Made by a program: the position numbers and the translations under genes. Below the pieces are notes generated by a model, which searched no databases, was not told where the DNA came from, and was given only the letters and a program-made list of their open reading frames with translations. Shown in pieces: positions 16,661 through 24,674 of a stretch of 32,376 bases of DNA; within the stretch, counting starts at the first letter, position 1; the number at the start of each line of letters is the position of its first letter. This DNA comes from Lachnospiraceae bacterium (GTDB taxonomy: Bacteria > Bacillota > Clostridia > Lachnospirales > Lachnospiraceae). Location of the stretch: NCBI GenBank assembly GCA_017469275.1, contig JAFUGT010000044.1, forward strand, positions 1 through 32,376, in the 5' to 3' direction.

Positions 16661-19087
16661 CTACTCGCCTTCCACCACCGGAGCATCCGTCTGTGGTGCT
16701 TCCGTTGCCGGCGCTTCTGTCTGTGGTGCCTCTGTCTGTGGCGCTTCTGTCTGTGGCGCTTCTGTTACCGGTGGTGCTTCTGTTGCCGGTGCTTCCGTTT
16801 CCTGTTCAGCAGTGTAGCCCTCAACTTCAGTTGTCTTTTCTTTCTTCTTTTTCTTCTTTTTCTTCTTATCTTTATCCTCAGAATCCTCTGAGCTTGATCT
16901 GGTGTCCTTCCAGTCCTTGGTAGAACGCACCCACTCATAATCAGGGAATCCGATATCTTCTAAACCATCATTGATTTCTGCCATATAGTCATGCCATATA
17001 GTTCCGGGATATGTTGAACCCCAAAGCCCTCTTGTCGCCTGAGGTGTATCATATCCAACCCATACACTGGTCGTATAGTAAGGTGTAAATGCACAGAACC
17101 ATCCGTCAGTATTATTATCGGTGGTACCGGTCTTACCTGCACAGGACATACCCGGTATTCCAAGTCCGCTGGCAGTACCGCCTGTGAACACGCCCTGCAA
17201 CATCGAGGTCATCATTCTGGCAGCATTTAATTCATATACCTGCTTAGACTTAATCTTATCTGCTACAATAACATTGCCCTGGGAATCAGTAATCTCTCTA
17301 ATACATGTAGGTTTTCTGAATTCACCATCATTCTCGATAGTAGAATATCCTGATGCCATCTCGACAGTGGTTGCACCATAGGTCAATCCACCAAGACATG
17401 CTGCCATATTCTGTCTGTCCTCTATAGTCAGGTAATTGAAATTCATATTAAGCAGATATTCTGCACCCACCTGCGGAGTAAGCTGACCAAATAAGCGGTA
17501 GGCAACAACGTTCTTAGATGCCGCAACAGCCTGCGCAAGGGAAATCATTCCGGAATAAGATCTTCCCGAATTCTCAGGCATCTTATCCTCATCAAAATCA
17601 TTATCATCCACCACTGTAGAAGGAGTATATCCTCTCTCTAACTGTGGAGTATATACAATAAGCGGTTTGATCGTACTTCCGGGCTGTCTGGCACTCTGAT
17701 AAGCACGATTAAGACTGTAGCCCTCTATCTCTTTCTGGGTTCTTCCACCGACTATGGCAACAACACGTCCCGTGGAATTATCGATACATGTAGAGGCTCC
17801 CTGCAACTGATAGATACCGGTCTCCGGGTCTTTCTCCTCATCCATGGAAAGCACATCATCTATCGTATTCTGCAATATATTCTGCTTCTTTGGATCTATT
17901 GATGTATATATACGATAACCGCCTGTATAAAGGCTTGCATAATACTCGTCATAAGCCTCTCTGTATCTCTGGTTATATTCATGTTGCTCGTCTATGGTTT
18001 TGAACTTATACTGGAACTTGAAACCATTCAATTCCATCAATGCTTCGGTCGCACAGAAGTTGGTGAAGGTCTCTATATAATCATGGCTGATCTTCTTAGG
18101 TTTGGCCAATTCTATATTCTCTTCCAGCGCCATCTCCAACTCGATATCATTAATATATCCCAGTTCGTGCATATCATTTAATATCTTATTACGACGCTCA
18201 ATGGTATGATCGTAATTAGATCTCGGATCGTAATAACTGGGGCTGTTGGGAATTGCGCAAAGGAAGGCAGCTTCAGAGATTGAAACCTCATCAAGATCCT
18301 TATCAAAATATCCTTTGGCTGCAGCACCTATTCCGTAATAACCATTGGCAAAGAAGATATTATTGAGATAATACTCAAGTATCTGTTGCTTTGTATATTT
18401 CTTCTCCATCTCCCATGCAACAAAAATCTCTTTGATCTTTCTCTCGTACTTAAGCCTTGTCTCTTCATTCTCTTCCTTTACCTCTTTAGTAAGGAATATA
18501 CCTCTGGCCAACTGCTGGGTTATGGTACTGGCACCCTGCGTTATCTCACCGCTATTCTTGAAAAGTATGTAGGCCGCTCTGGCAATACCTTCATAGTCAA
18601 CACCGTTATGCTCGTAGAATCTTCTGTCCTCTACCGACACCATAGCCTCTACAAAATATGAAGGAATCTCGTCATAAGTCTTGTAATAAACTTCCTTTTC
18701 ACCTTTGACTTCACGAAGTTTTTTGCCGTTCGCATCATATACGATGGAGGTCTCATCCTGACGGAAAGTATCAGGACTTGAATCAGCCACAAGCGCTATC
18801 GCCGCATCCCTGTATTCGAAGAAGTATTTGCCGAAACGCTCATATACATAGTAGCCGCCTATTACAACTACCAACAGAAATACCACAAGAAGATAACTTA
18901 GAATTATTCTTCTCACCCGTCTTCTCTTTTTTCGGCGTTCCCTTTTTGCCTGTCTCTTTCTTGCCTTTTCAACCTCTTCGGGTGTCTTTTCTTTTTTTTC
19001 AGACTGTTCACTTTTCTTAGGTGTATTACCGGATGTATTATTAGCTCCTCCGGTCGCTCCCGTGGTAGTTCTCTTGTAATCAGCCAT
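16661..19087 (-). CDS. Class A penicillin-binding protein (transglycosylase/transpeptidase)
   Basis: This bifunctional enzyme polymerises glycan strands and cross-links peptides outside the membrane. Residues 1-58 are a charged cytoplasmic tail, and 60-85 a transmembrane anchor (LLVVFLLVVVIGGYYV). The GT51 domain shows the catalytic EDRRFYEHNG near residue 151 and ITQGASTITQQLAR near 180. The transpeptidase shows SxxK (QPGSTIKP) near 466, SxN (AASKN) near 519, and KTGTT near 651. The 80-residue extracellular tail has a poly-lysine run followed by repeated TEAPQ units. The ATG at 19087 has GAGG 6 bases upstream. It lies 31 bases after the YhaN-like gene and is probably cotranscribed with it. 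Family is certain; PBP1A equivalence is by domain order only. Confidence 0.95.
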   Translation of the reverse strand: MADYKRTTTGATGGANNTSGNTPKKSEQSEKKEKTPEEVEKARKRQAKRERRKKRRRVRRIILSYLLVVFLLVVVIGGYYVYERFGKYFFEYRDAAIALVADSSPDTFRQDETSIVYDANGKKLREVKGEKEVYYKTYDEIPSYFVEAMVSVEDRRFYEHNGVDYEGIARAAYILFKNSGEITQGASTITQQLARGIFLTKEVKEENEETRLKYERKIKEIFVAWEMEKKYTKQQILEYYLNNIFFANGYYGIGAAAKGYFDKDLDEVSISEAAFLCAIPNSPSYYDPRSNYDHTIERRNKILNDMHELGYINDIELEMALEENIELAKPKKISHDYIETFTNFCATEALMELNGFKFQYKFKTIDEQHEYNQRYREAYDEYYASLYTGGYRIYTSIDPKKQNILQNTIDDVLSMDEEKDPETGIYQLQGASTCIDNSTGRVVAIVGGRTQKEIEGYSLNRAYQSARQPGSTIKPLIVYTPQLERGYTPSTVVDDNDFDEDKMPENSGRSYSGMISLAQAVAASKNVVAYRLFGQLTPQVGAEYLLNMNFNYLTIEDRQNMAACLGGLTYGATTVEMASGYSTIENDGEFRKPTCIREITDSQGNVIVADKIKSKQVYELNAARMMTSMLQGVFTGGTASGLGIPGMSCAGKTGTTDNNTDGWFCAFTPYYTTSVWVGYDTPQATRGLWGSTYPGTIWHDYMAEINDGLEDIGFPDYEWVRSTKDWKDTRSSSEDSEDKDKKKKKKKKKEKTTEVEGYTAEQETEAPATEAPPVTEAPQTEAPQTEAPQTEAPATEAPQTDAPVVEGE
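16672..16800 (-). repeat. 15-bp tandem repeats coding TEAPQ-type units
   Basis: The end of the PBP gene is made of repeated units coding TEAPQ, TEAPA and TDAP variants. On the plus strand the GTCTGTGG word recurs about every 15 bases. The repeats form a flexible, proline-rich tail on the outer side of the membrane and preserve the reading frame. Confidence 0.8.
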
Positions 19088-19118
19088 AATTTACCTCATT
19101 TCCAGCTTTATTATTGCT

Positions 19119-20804
19119 TTATAAAGCAATTGAATAATTAGGCACATTTAATCTGTTAAATATATCCTGAATCTTAATATTAGTAGTAAAGATAATAATC
19201 TGACGATTCAGGTATTCGCCTATACATGAAAGAGTCTCGTATAATCTCTGGTCATCATAAGTAACAAATATATCATCAATTATTATAGGAAGCTCTTCTG
19301 TTATTATTACATTTGCTATTGAAAGTCTTAGAGCAAGATATATCTGCTCGATAGTACCTGTACTAAGATAATCCATACTAATAAATGAATTACCACTCTT
19401 GACCATCACTCTCAACTGGTCATCGATACGAACCTCGGAATATTTGCCATCTGTTATCTTTGAAATAATCTCAGAAACCTGGGAATTCAACACTCCTCCG
19501 AAGGAATCATATATCTCCTCGGAAAGATCCTGTATAGTTTTGATAGCAAGATCAATCGCCTGAAGTTCAATAAGATTAGAAGAATTCTTAGCCTTAAGCT
19601 CATTGATCTCATTCATATACTGTTCCTGTTCACCGCGCTCTTTTAATATCTCTTCCTGCTTAACCCTAAGTTCAGAAAGTCTGTTAACAATCGCTGTCTT
19701 CTTTGATATATCCATTGTGGAGCTGTCGCTCTTGGCCTCTTCAAAGCCCTGTTCAATCTCAAGCTCCTCCATCAGCTTATACAACTCACTTCTTCTCATG
19801 AATACCCTGATCGTAGTCATCATGGCAAGGGCAATACCGAATATGATTATTCCCATCTTGACCTGAGGAACATTAATCGGAACAACATATGCAATACCAA
19901 CAAATATCGCCATCATTATAAGTGCTAAAAGAAGTATCACAAAGGAATTGTCAAGTGCGCTCTTCTTACCCATATTGCGAAGCATTTTCAGATCTTTTTC
20001 ACGCTTTGTCAGAGGATTCTCCTCTTCTTGTCTTGCCTCTTCCTCCTCTTTGAGCTTCTTCTGTCTTTCTTCTTCCTCTTCTACCGCAGCATTCTTAATA
20101 GGGGTGAACTTTAGCTGATCCGCACCGGGATTATTAAGTTCTTCCTCAACCTTTCTATATTCTTCCCTCGCTGCATTAAGTTCACCGTCATAATCGCGGT
20201 CAAGCTGTAGTTTAGATGTAAGTTCAGCTAACTTAGCATCATACTCTTTGTCGGTAAATTGTTTCTTCTTGTTCTTAAGTTCAATTATGGCACCTACTGC
20301 ATCTATCTCACCATTCTTTGCCGAAGCCATATTGACGATATAGTTGTTAAGTTTATCTGCAATATCCTTATCCGTTGCAGCCTCCATTTGTCCTATACAG
20401 AGTGTGTTAAGATATGTACTTTTATCGGTATTGATAACTGTACCACAAAGATCATGATCCTTTTTAAGAAGAATCTCTCTTCCTGTATCAAGGTTACGAA
20501 GAACTGTCTTTTTCTCATTCTTCGAGAAATTTCTCTCTACAATATATTCACCGTCTTCTGTAGAAAATTCCATAGAGCCGGAATATGCAGCTCCGTTAAT
20601 AGGTCTTCTCTTTTCATAGTGATCAAATCTGGCGCCGATACCTCTTGCCTTATCGATACCGTATATCATATCAATAATAAAGTCCTTGGTAGTTGTCTTT
20701 CCTGCCTCATTGGAACCGTATATGATATTAACTCCCGGTGTCAGCGCAATATCTTTCTCATGAAATTTTCCAAAATCCTGTAAATGCAATTTATTGATTC
20801 TCAT
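19119..20804 (-). CDS. Short YhaN-like ATPase with two membrane segments
   Basis: An SMC/Rad50-like ATPase, probable partner of the nuclease encoded just upstream. The 561-residue product starts MRINKLHLQDFGKFHEKDI and has Walker A GSNEAGKTT at residues 30-38, an ABC signature-like YLSTGTIEQIYLALRLS near 478, and Walker B PIIIDDIFVTYDD near 512. Between them lie only short charged coiled coils around two hydrophobic segments (about 283-307 and 310-332). Bacillus YhaN is far longer (about 960 residues), so the coiled-coil arms are strongly shortened. The ATG at 20804 has GGAG 6 bases upstream; the gap to the nuclease gene is 29 bases. The role is probably in processing DNA ends or in repair, here at the membrane. 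The general family is clear; the function is inferred. Confidence 0.85.
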   Translation of the reverse strand: MRINKLHLQDFGKFHEKDIALTPGVNIIYGSNEAGKTTTKDFIIDMIYGIDKARGIGARFDHYEKRRPINGAAYSGSMEFSTEDGEYIVERNFSKNEKKTVLRNLDTGREILLKKDHDLCGTVINTDKSTYLNTLCIGQMEAATDKDIADKLNNYIVNMASAKNGEIDAVGAIIELKNKKKQFTDKEYDAKLAELTSKLQLDRDYDGELNAAREEYRKVEEELNNPGADQLKFTPIKNAAVEEEEERQKKLKEEEEARQEEENPLTKREKDLKMLRNMGKKSALDNSFVILLLALIMMAIFVGIAYVVPINVPQVKMGIIIFGIALAMMTTIRVFMRRSELYKLMEELEIEQGFEEAKSDSSTMDISKKTAIVNRLSELRVKQEEILKERGEQEQYMNEINELKAKNSSNLIELQAIDLAIKTIQDLSEEIYDSFGGVLNSQVSEIISKITDGKYSEVRIDDQLRVMVKSGNSFISMDYLSTGTIEQIYLALRLSIANVIITEELPIIIDDIFVTYDDQRLYETLSCIGEYLNRQIIIFTTNIKIQDIFNRLNVPNYSIAL

Positions 20805-20833
20805 TTTATCTCCAATCTGCCTTCAGGCAACTT

Positions 20834-21892
20834 CTATTGTGCAGTTTTAAGAAGCACATCAAGTCCGTAATTAATTGCCTTTTTGTACACCTCATCATTA
20901 TAATAATTATCCGAGAGCTGGTTGACAAACTTTCCTATCAGATTATCCTGATTCTCCTGATAAATCTTGTTAATGTCATATTCATCCCGACTATCCTCAG
21001 TTACAACCTCATAAATATTATATTTGTTGGTAAGACTTGTGAAATCAAAAACATCATGGTTATGATTATGTCCCTTTACAAGAATACGATAAATGTTATC
21101 CTCACCCAGATTTCTTATCTGTCTGTCCACCAGATCAAGTATCATCGCAGGTGAGTGGTCGGGCTTGATATTGATCAGAAGATTCATATATGTTCGTTTG
21201 GCTATAGGAATGAACTGTGTCTTGACAATTCCGTCAACCACCTCGCCAAATATATATCCCCTTGCACCCGTGTCCGTATAATCAATCGGTTCTAATGAAC
21301 CACACATTATAACCTGATTCTCTTTGATGATCTCCGGCTTATGAATATGTCCTAATGCGACATAATCAAAGTTGGTCTCCCTAAGTGTTTTCTTACTGAA
21401 AGGCAGGTGATTCGCATCTCCTCCATGAGCAAGGAGAATATTAAATGCACCCTGTTTTGCAGGTTTGATATGATCGATAATATCTTCTCTGTTCTCTTTG
21501 CTGTTATATGAAAAACCTGTTACGCAGGTATTGATATCCTTCATATATACATTGCTTATCTTGTCTGCAGACAAACATATAGTCTTAGAAGAAAACTGAT
21601 AATTGGCCATCGGACTATCCGGCTTCATATAATCATGGTTCCCGGCTATAATAATCGTCTTCGTGTTGGTGAGCTTAGACAACATATAATCTACATCTCT
21701 AAGCATCCCCTCTGATGGCGGCATATGAAACAGATCACCTGCAATAAGTAACAGATCTATCTGTCTCGCCTCAGCATCCTCAATAACTCTAACAAATGTT
21801 TCCTTTATCTCCTGCTCTCTGGCCTCACTCCAGGGTTTCCCCTTATCCGGTTGAATTCCCAGATGAACATCTGCCATATGAATGAATTTCAT
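20834..21892 (-). CDS. Mre11/SbcD-family metallophosphoesterase (YhaO-like)
   Basis: A DNA repair exonuclease-type calcineurin-like phosphoesterase of 352 residues. The five metal-binding motifs are visible: HMADVHLG near residue 5, AGDLFHMPP near 51, AGNHDYM near 83, LLAHGGD near 153 and ALGHIHKPE near 173. The C-terminal half is a capping domain without a recognised motif. In Bacillus the related YhaO is encoded beside YhaN, and here the YhaN-like ATPase follows at 29 bases. The ATG at 21892 has an AGAGGCAGG purine stretch upstream, and a promoter lies at 21951-21979. The pair is equivalent in layout to SbcD/SbcC. Family is secure, substrate is inferred. Confidence 0.9.
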   Translation of the reverse strand: MKFIHMADVHLGIQPDKGKPWSEAREQEIKETFVRVIEDAEARQIDLLLIAGDLFHMPPSEGMLRDVDYMLSKLTNTKTIIIAGNHDYMKPDSPMANYQFSSKTICLSADKISNVYMKDINTCVTGFSYNSKENREDIIDHIKPAKQGAFNILLAHGGDANHLPFSKKTLRETNFDYVALGHIHKPEIIKENQVIMCGSLEPIDYTDTGARGYIFGEVVDGIVKTQFIPIAKRTYMNLLINIKPDHSPAMILDLVDRQIRNLGEDNIYRILVKGHNHNHDVFDFTSLTNKYNIYEVVTEDSRDEYDINKIYQENQDNLIGKFVNQLSDNYYNDEVYKKAINYGLDVLLKTAQ

Positions 21893-21950
21893 GTCAGTAC
21901 CTGCCTCTTTTCTATACTAGATATTGGGTTAAAAATCTACATACAGCACT

Positions 21951-21979
21951 ATTATAGTAGATTTTGCACATAAAGGCAA
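21951..21979 (-). promoter_or_regulatory. Promoter of the YhaO-YhaN-PBP operon
   Basis: On the minus strand TTGCCT (21979-21974) is followed after exactly 17 bases by a perfect TATAAT (21956-21951), about 58 bases before the ATG at 21892. A 9-base inverted repeat (AAAATCTAC/GTAGATTTT) surrounds the -10 and start region and could be an operator. Confidence 0.6.
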
Positions 21980-22003
21980 ATATTTTATAAAATTTTAAGA
22001 AAT

Positions 22004-22034
22004 AAGCTGCAAAGGTATCAAACCCTTACAGCTT
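22004..22034 (-). terminator. Intrinsic terminator after the BlaI-type gene
   Basis: Arms 22034-22022 and 22017-22004 form a stem of about 13 pairs, including two G-U pairs, around a 4-base loop. On the minus strand it is followed by ATTTCTTAAAATTTT. It begins 6 bases after the stop codon and closes the four-gene run. Confidence 0.75.
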
Positions 22035-22039
22035 AACTT

Positions 22040-22420
22040 TCAGATATCCAATAATTTTCTTAGTTCTTTCATCTGGGAATCCGTTAAATGCGCTCCTGTA
22101 ATCAGCGTAGCCAAAGCCCTTGCCTGATTACCGGCAAAATAACTGTCAGCAAAATGCCTGCTCTTTGCCTTCAAACATTCTTCCTTTGTCTTCGTTGCAA
22201 AATAGTGATATATACGGGAATCCCTCTCATCCACTGAATAATCCAATATCTGTTTCTGACATAAACGATTGATAAGCACTCTCACTGTCTTAGGTGACAA
22301 ACTCTTATCGCCCTGTTCCATCTCCTTTATTATCTCCTGAGATGTCATTGTGTCGTTATTCGCCCACACAATCTCCATTACCTGCCATTCTGTTTCACTT
22401 GGCATCTGTTGTTGATCCAT
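22040..22420 (-). CDS. BlaI/MecI-family transcriptional repressor
   Basis: A 126-residue winged-helix DNA-binding protein. It begins MDQQQMPSETEWQVMEIVW, followed by the recognition-helix region KSLSPKTVRVLINRLCQKQIL and the wing DERDSRIYHYFA; the C-terminal helices should form the dimer. In beta-lactam resistance loci BlaI is controlled by cleavage through the membrane sensor BlaR1, but no BlaR1/M56 gene lies in the window. The ATG at 22420 has AAGGAG 9 bases upstream. It is the last gene of a tight run after a metallo-beta-lactamase-fold hydrolase, a FecR-domain protein and a CHASE2-HD-GYP protein. Target genes are unknown; it may control this operon. Confidence 0.9.
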   Translation of the reverse strand: MDQQQMPSETEWQVMEIVWANNDTMTSQEIIKEMEQGDKSLSPKTVRVLINRLCQKQILDYSVDERDSRIYHYFATKTKEECLKAKSRHFADSYFAGNQARALATLITGAHLTDSQMKELRKLLDI

Positions 22421-22458
22421 TTTTACAATCTCCTTATATCATATAATCACTTGTCTGT

Positions 22459-23115
22459 TTAAACAAACAATTTCTTCACTATTCTAATATCATCATCCAC
22501 CAATTCTGAAAACCTTTCACCGTATACCTTTTCTCCAACAATAGTTCCATAGTGTATAGGTATTACCATCTTAGGTTTCAAAGCGTTGACAAAATGTGCG
22601 GCTTCCTTATAGTTCATTGTATATGTACCGCCAATGGGAATAAATGCAATATCACAATTAATGTTTTCATTCTCCTTAAGTCCGTCTGTATCTCCTGCCA
22701 CATACAACGTAGTGTCATCAATCGTGACCACATAGCCGCACCATTTCTGCGCTTTCGGGTGGAAAGGCTTGATCATATTATAGGCAGGAACAGCCTTGAC
22801 GTTAACCTTACTACCTTTGCGGTCAGTGATATCCTTTTCTTCACCGGGCTTGATTGCTATTATGCGTTCATCAGACACTCCGATATTCTTGACTTCTTTT
22901 ACCATTTTCCACGGTACGACAAAAATCGCATTGCCACTTGCCACATTTTCTATATCCTCAGGAGAAAAATGATCGTAATGTCCATGTGTCAAAAAGACTA
23001 TATCTGCATCCAGTTCAAATTCCCTTATATGAAACGGATCAAAATAAAGCACACTGCTTCCCTTAATTTTTATGCTACTCTGCTCATTGACCGTTATCAA
23101 ATCTGTGTCGATCAT
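22459..23115 (-). CDS. Metallo-beta-lactamase-fold hydrolase (UPF0173-like)
   Basis: A 218-residue cytoplasmic protein with the metal-binding signature THGHYDH near residue 42, an AGDTDGL metal-ligand motif near residue 138 and a C-terminal PIHYGT near residue 185. The short length and absence of extra domains fit the UPF0173/YtkL-like group of MBL-fold hydrolases, whose physiological substrates are mostly unknown. Despite its position beside a BlaI-type repressor, nothing shows that it hydrolyses beta-lactams: it has no signal peptide. It lies 49 bases after the FecR gene and 38 bases before the repressor gene. The start at 23115 has a ribosome site-like AGGAGG a few bases upstream. Confidence 0.85.
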   Translation of the reverse strand: MIDTDLITVNEQSSIKIKGSSVLYFDPFHIREFELDADIVFLTHGHYDHFSPEDIENVASGNAIFVVPWKMVKEVKNIGVSDERIIAIKPGEEKDITDRKGSKVNVKAVPAYNMIKPFHPKAQKWCGYVVTIDDTTLYVAGDTDGLKENENINCDIAFIPIGGTYTMNYKEAAHFVNALKPKMVIPIHYGTIVGEKVYGERFSELVDDDIRIVKKLFV

Positions 23116-23164
23116 ATGTTAGCGCCTCCTTTAAATGCATCTACTACAGTTAAACATTTATTAA

Positions 23165-24628
23165 TCATTTTGTCAAACCGCACCTTGAACATTCTTCCCA
23201 TGTAATAAAATATCCATCTGCGCCCGTCGACTCCGATTTATGAGTTACCCAATCGTGCCCTAAAGCTGCAACTCTTGATGTTTCCGACTCTCCACAGGAA
23301 GTACAGGTTCTTTTCTTAGAACCGGCTGAAGTACAGGTAGCATTTGCAACTGTGGTCCATGCCCCCCAGCTATGCCCCGTAGCCGCTATGGATTCTTTGT
23401 CAACAACCTCGCCACAGGAAGTACATCTTCTCTGGCGGCTTCCGTTTGATGTGCAGGTAGCCTCTGTAACAGTCTCCCATGCTCCTAACGTATGAACATG
23501 CTCTGTTTTCTCTTCTGTTTTTTTCTCGGCAGAAGTCTGTGACTGTTCTGTCTTCTTCTCATCTGTATTCTTTGTCTGCGCCGTATTGTTAGTTTCTTGA
23601 GTTTTATCCGTTTGTGCAGTATTCTCTGTCGCAGTATCTGTTTTCTTCTTCTGAGATGTATTCTTTTTGTTATCAGTACTCTTTTTACTGTCTGCCTTTT
23701 TCTCAGTCTTTTGTTCGCTTGAAGTATTTGATTCCGTCTTTTTATCCTTTTCAGATTTATTATCTGCCTCCGACTTATCATCTACTTTCTCATCTACGGG
23801 ATTACCCTCGGAATCAACCTTTTTACCTTTATCGTCTTTTTCAGATTTATCATCCTTTGATTCTATATTTCCATCCAGGTTATCTGATTCTTCATCAATA
23901 TCAAGCTCATTTTTCAATAATGTTATAAGTCGCTCCACACTGTCTTCCGGCAACGACTCATAATCAAGATGTCGTTCAACTTCCCCCTCATCATTTTCTA
24001 TGAATTCAGAGAAATCGAAATTACCTCTTATAAGTGCACTTTCACCGGCTTTAAACTCCCTCTCAACACCGTTAAATGTGCCATCTTGAGTCTTTAATCT
24101 TACAAAGACCAAACCTTCTTTGACTTCCAATAAGGTATATACAAGTCCATCGCTCCCCACATATACTGTCACCCTGAAAACAGTACCTCGCACAGACATT
24201 GTGGAGTTAGGCGTGTCCACTTCATAGGAATCATTTGAGCCTAGCTTAGACTTTAACTCATTAAGTTCAGAACCCTTGTCAAGTATGATTCTGATCCTGC
24301 TGTCCTCTTTGGCAGGACTTGCCTCTAACTTAAAATGTGTATTGGCGTCTGCATAAACATATTTATCATTATCCATGCACATGGTCAACGACGAAGCCTC
24401 AAGCACCGTCACATCATCTCCGCTGTAGAGACGTTCCCCCGAATATGCCTCACCGTTATTTTTCTCACCAACGATATTGACCGTACCCTCAACCTGTTTA
24501 ACAAGAATACTTCTGTAACCGCCGCCTTGAAGCAGCACCGCCACAATTATACCGACCGCCACAACAGTCGTTCCACCGATCATCGTCACTTTACCTTTCG
24601 CGGTCTTAAGAAACTCTCCAATCTTCAT
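23165..24628 (-). CDS. Membrane-anchored FecR-domain protein with cysteine-repeat C-terminus
   Basis: A 487-residue protein with an N-terminal membrane anchor (MIGGTTVVAVGIIVAVLLQ, about residues 15-35). A FecR-like domain covers about 50-190 (SGDDVTVLEASSLTMCMDND; NSTMSVRGTVFRVTVYV), typical of proteins that sense or present signals outside the membrane. Residues about 240-370 are a very charged Lys/Glu/Asp/Thr-rich stretch. The last 110 residues hold two and a half repeats of about 45 residues with paired CTSCGE motifs and GHSWGAW or GHDW boxes, like those in the large surface protein at 1539-6608. The start at 24628 has GGGAG upstream. The gene follows the CHASE2-HD-GYP gene by 46 bases, suggesting a shared pathway. 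Function of the combination is unknown. Confidence 0.85.
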   Translation of the reverse strand: MKIGEFLKTAKGKVTMIGGTTVVAVGIIVAVLLQGGGYRSILVKQVEGTVNIVGEKNNGEAYSGERLYSGDDVTVLEASSLTMCMDNDKYVYADANTHFKLEASPAKEDSRIRIILDKGSELNELKSKLGSNDSYEVDTPNSTMSVRGTVFRVTVYVGSDGLVYTLLEVKEGLVFVRLKTQDGTFNGVEREFKAGESALIRGNFDFSEFIENDEGEVERHLDYESLPEDSVERLITLLKNELDIDEESDNLDGNIESKDDKSEKDDKGKKVDSEGNPVDEKVDDKSEADNKSEKDKKTESNTSSEQKTEKKADSKKSTDNKKNTSQKKKTDTATENTAQTDKTQETNNTAQTKNTDEKKTEQSQTSAEKKTEEKTEHVHTLGAWETVTEATCTSNGSRQRRCTSCGEVVDKESIAATGHSWGAWTTVANATCTSAGSKKRTCTSCGESETSRVAALGHDWVTHKSESTGADGYFITWEECSRCGLTK

Positions 24629-24674
24629 AGTTCTCCCAACCTTTCATACTGTATAATTTAGATACCGGTAGGTA

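Noticed and set aside
22040-23115. Beta-lactam resistance locus (MBL-fold protein beside BlaI)
   Set aside because: The MBL-fold protein has no signal peptide and resembles UPF0173, and no BlaR1 gene is present.
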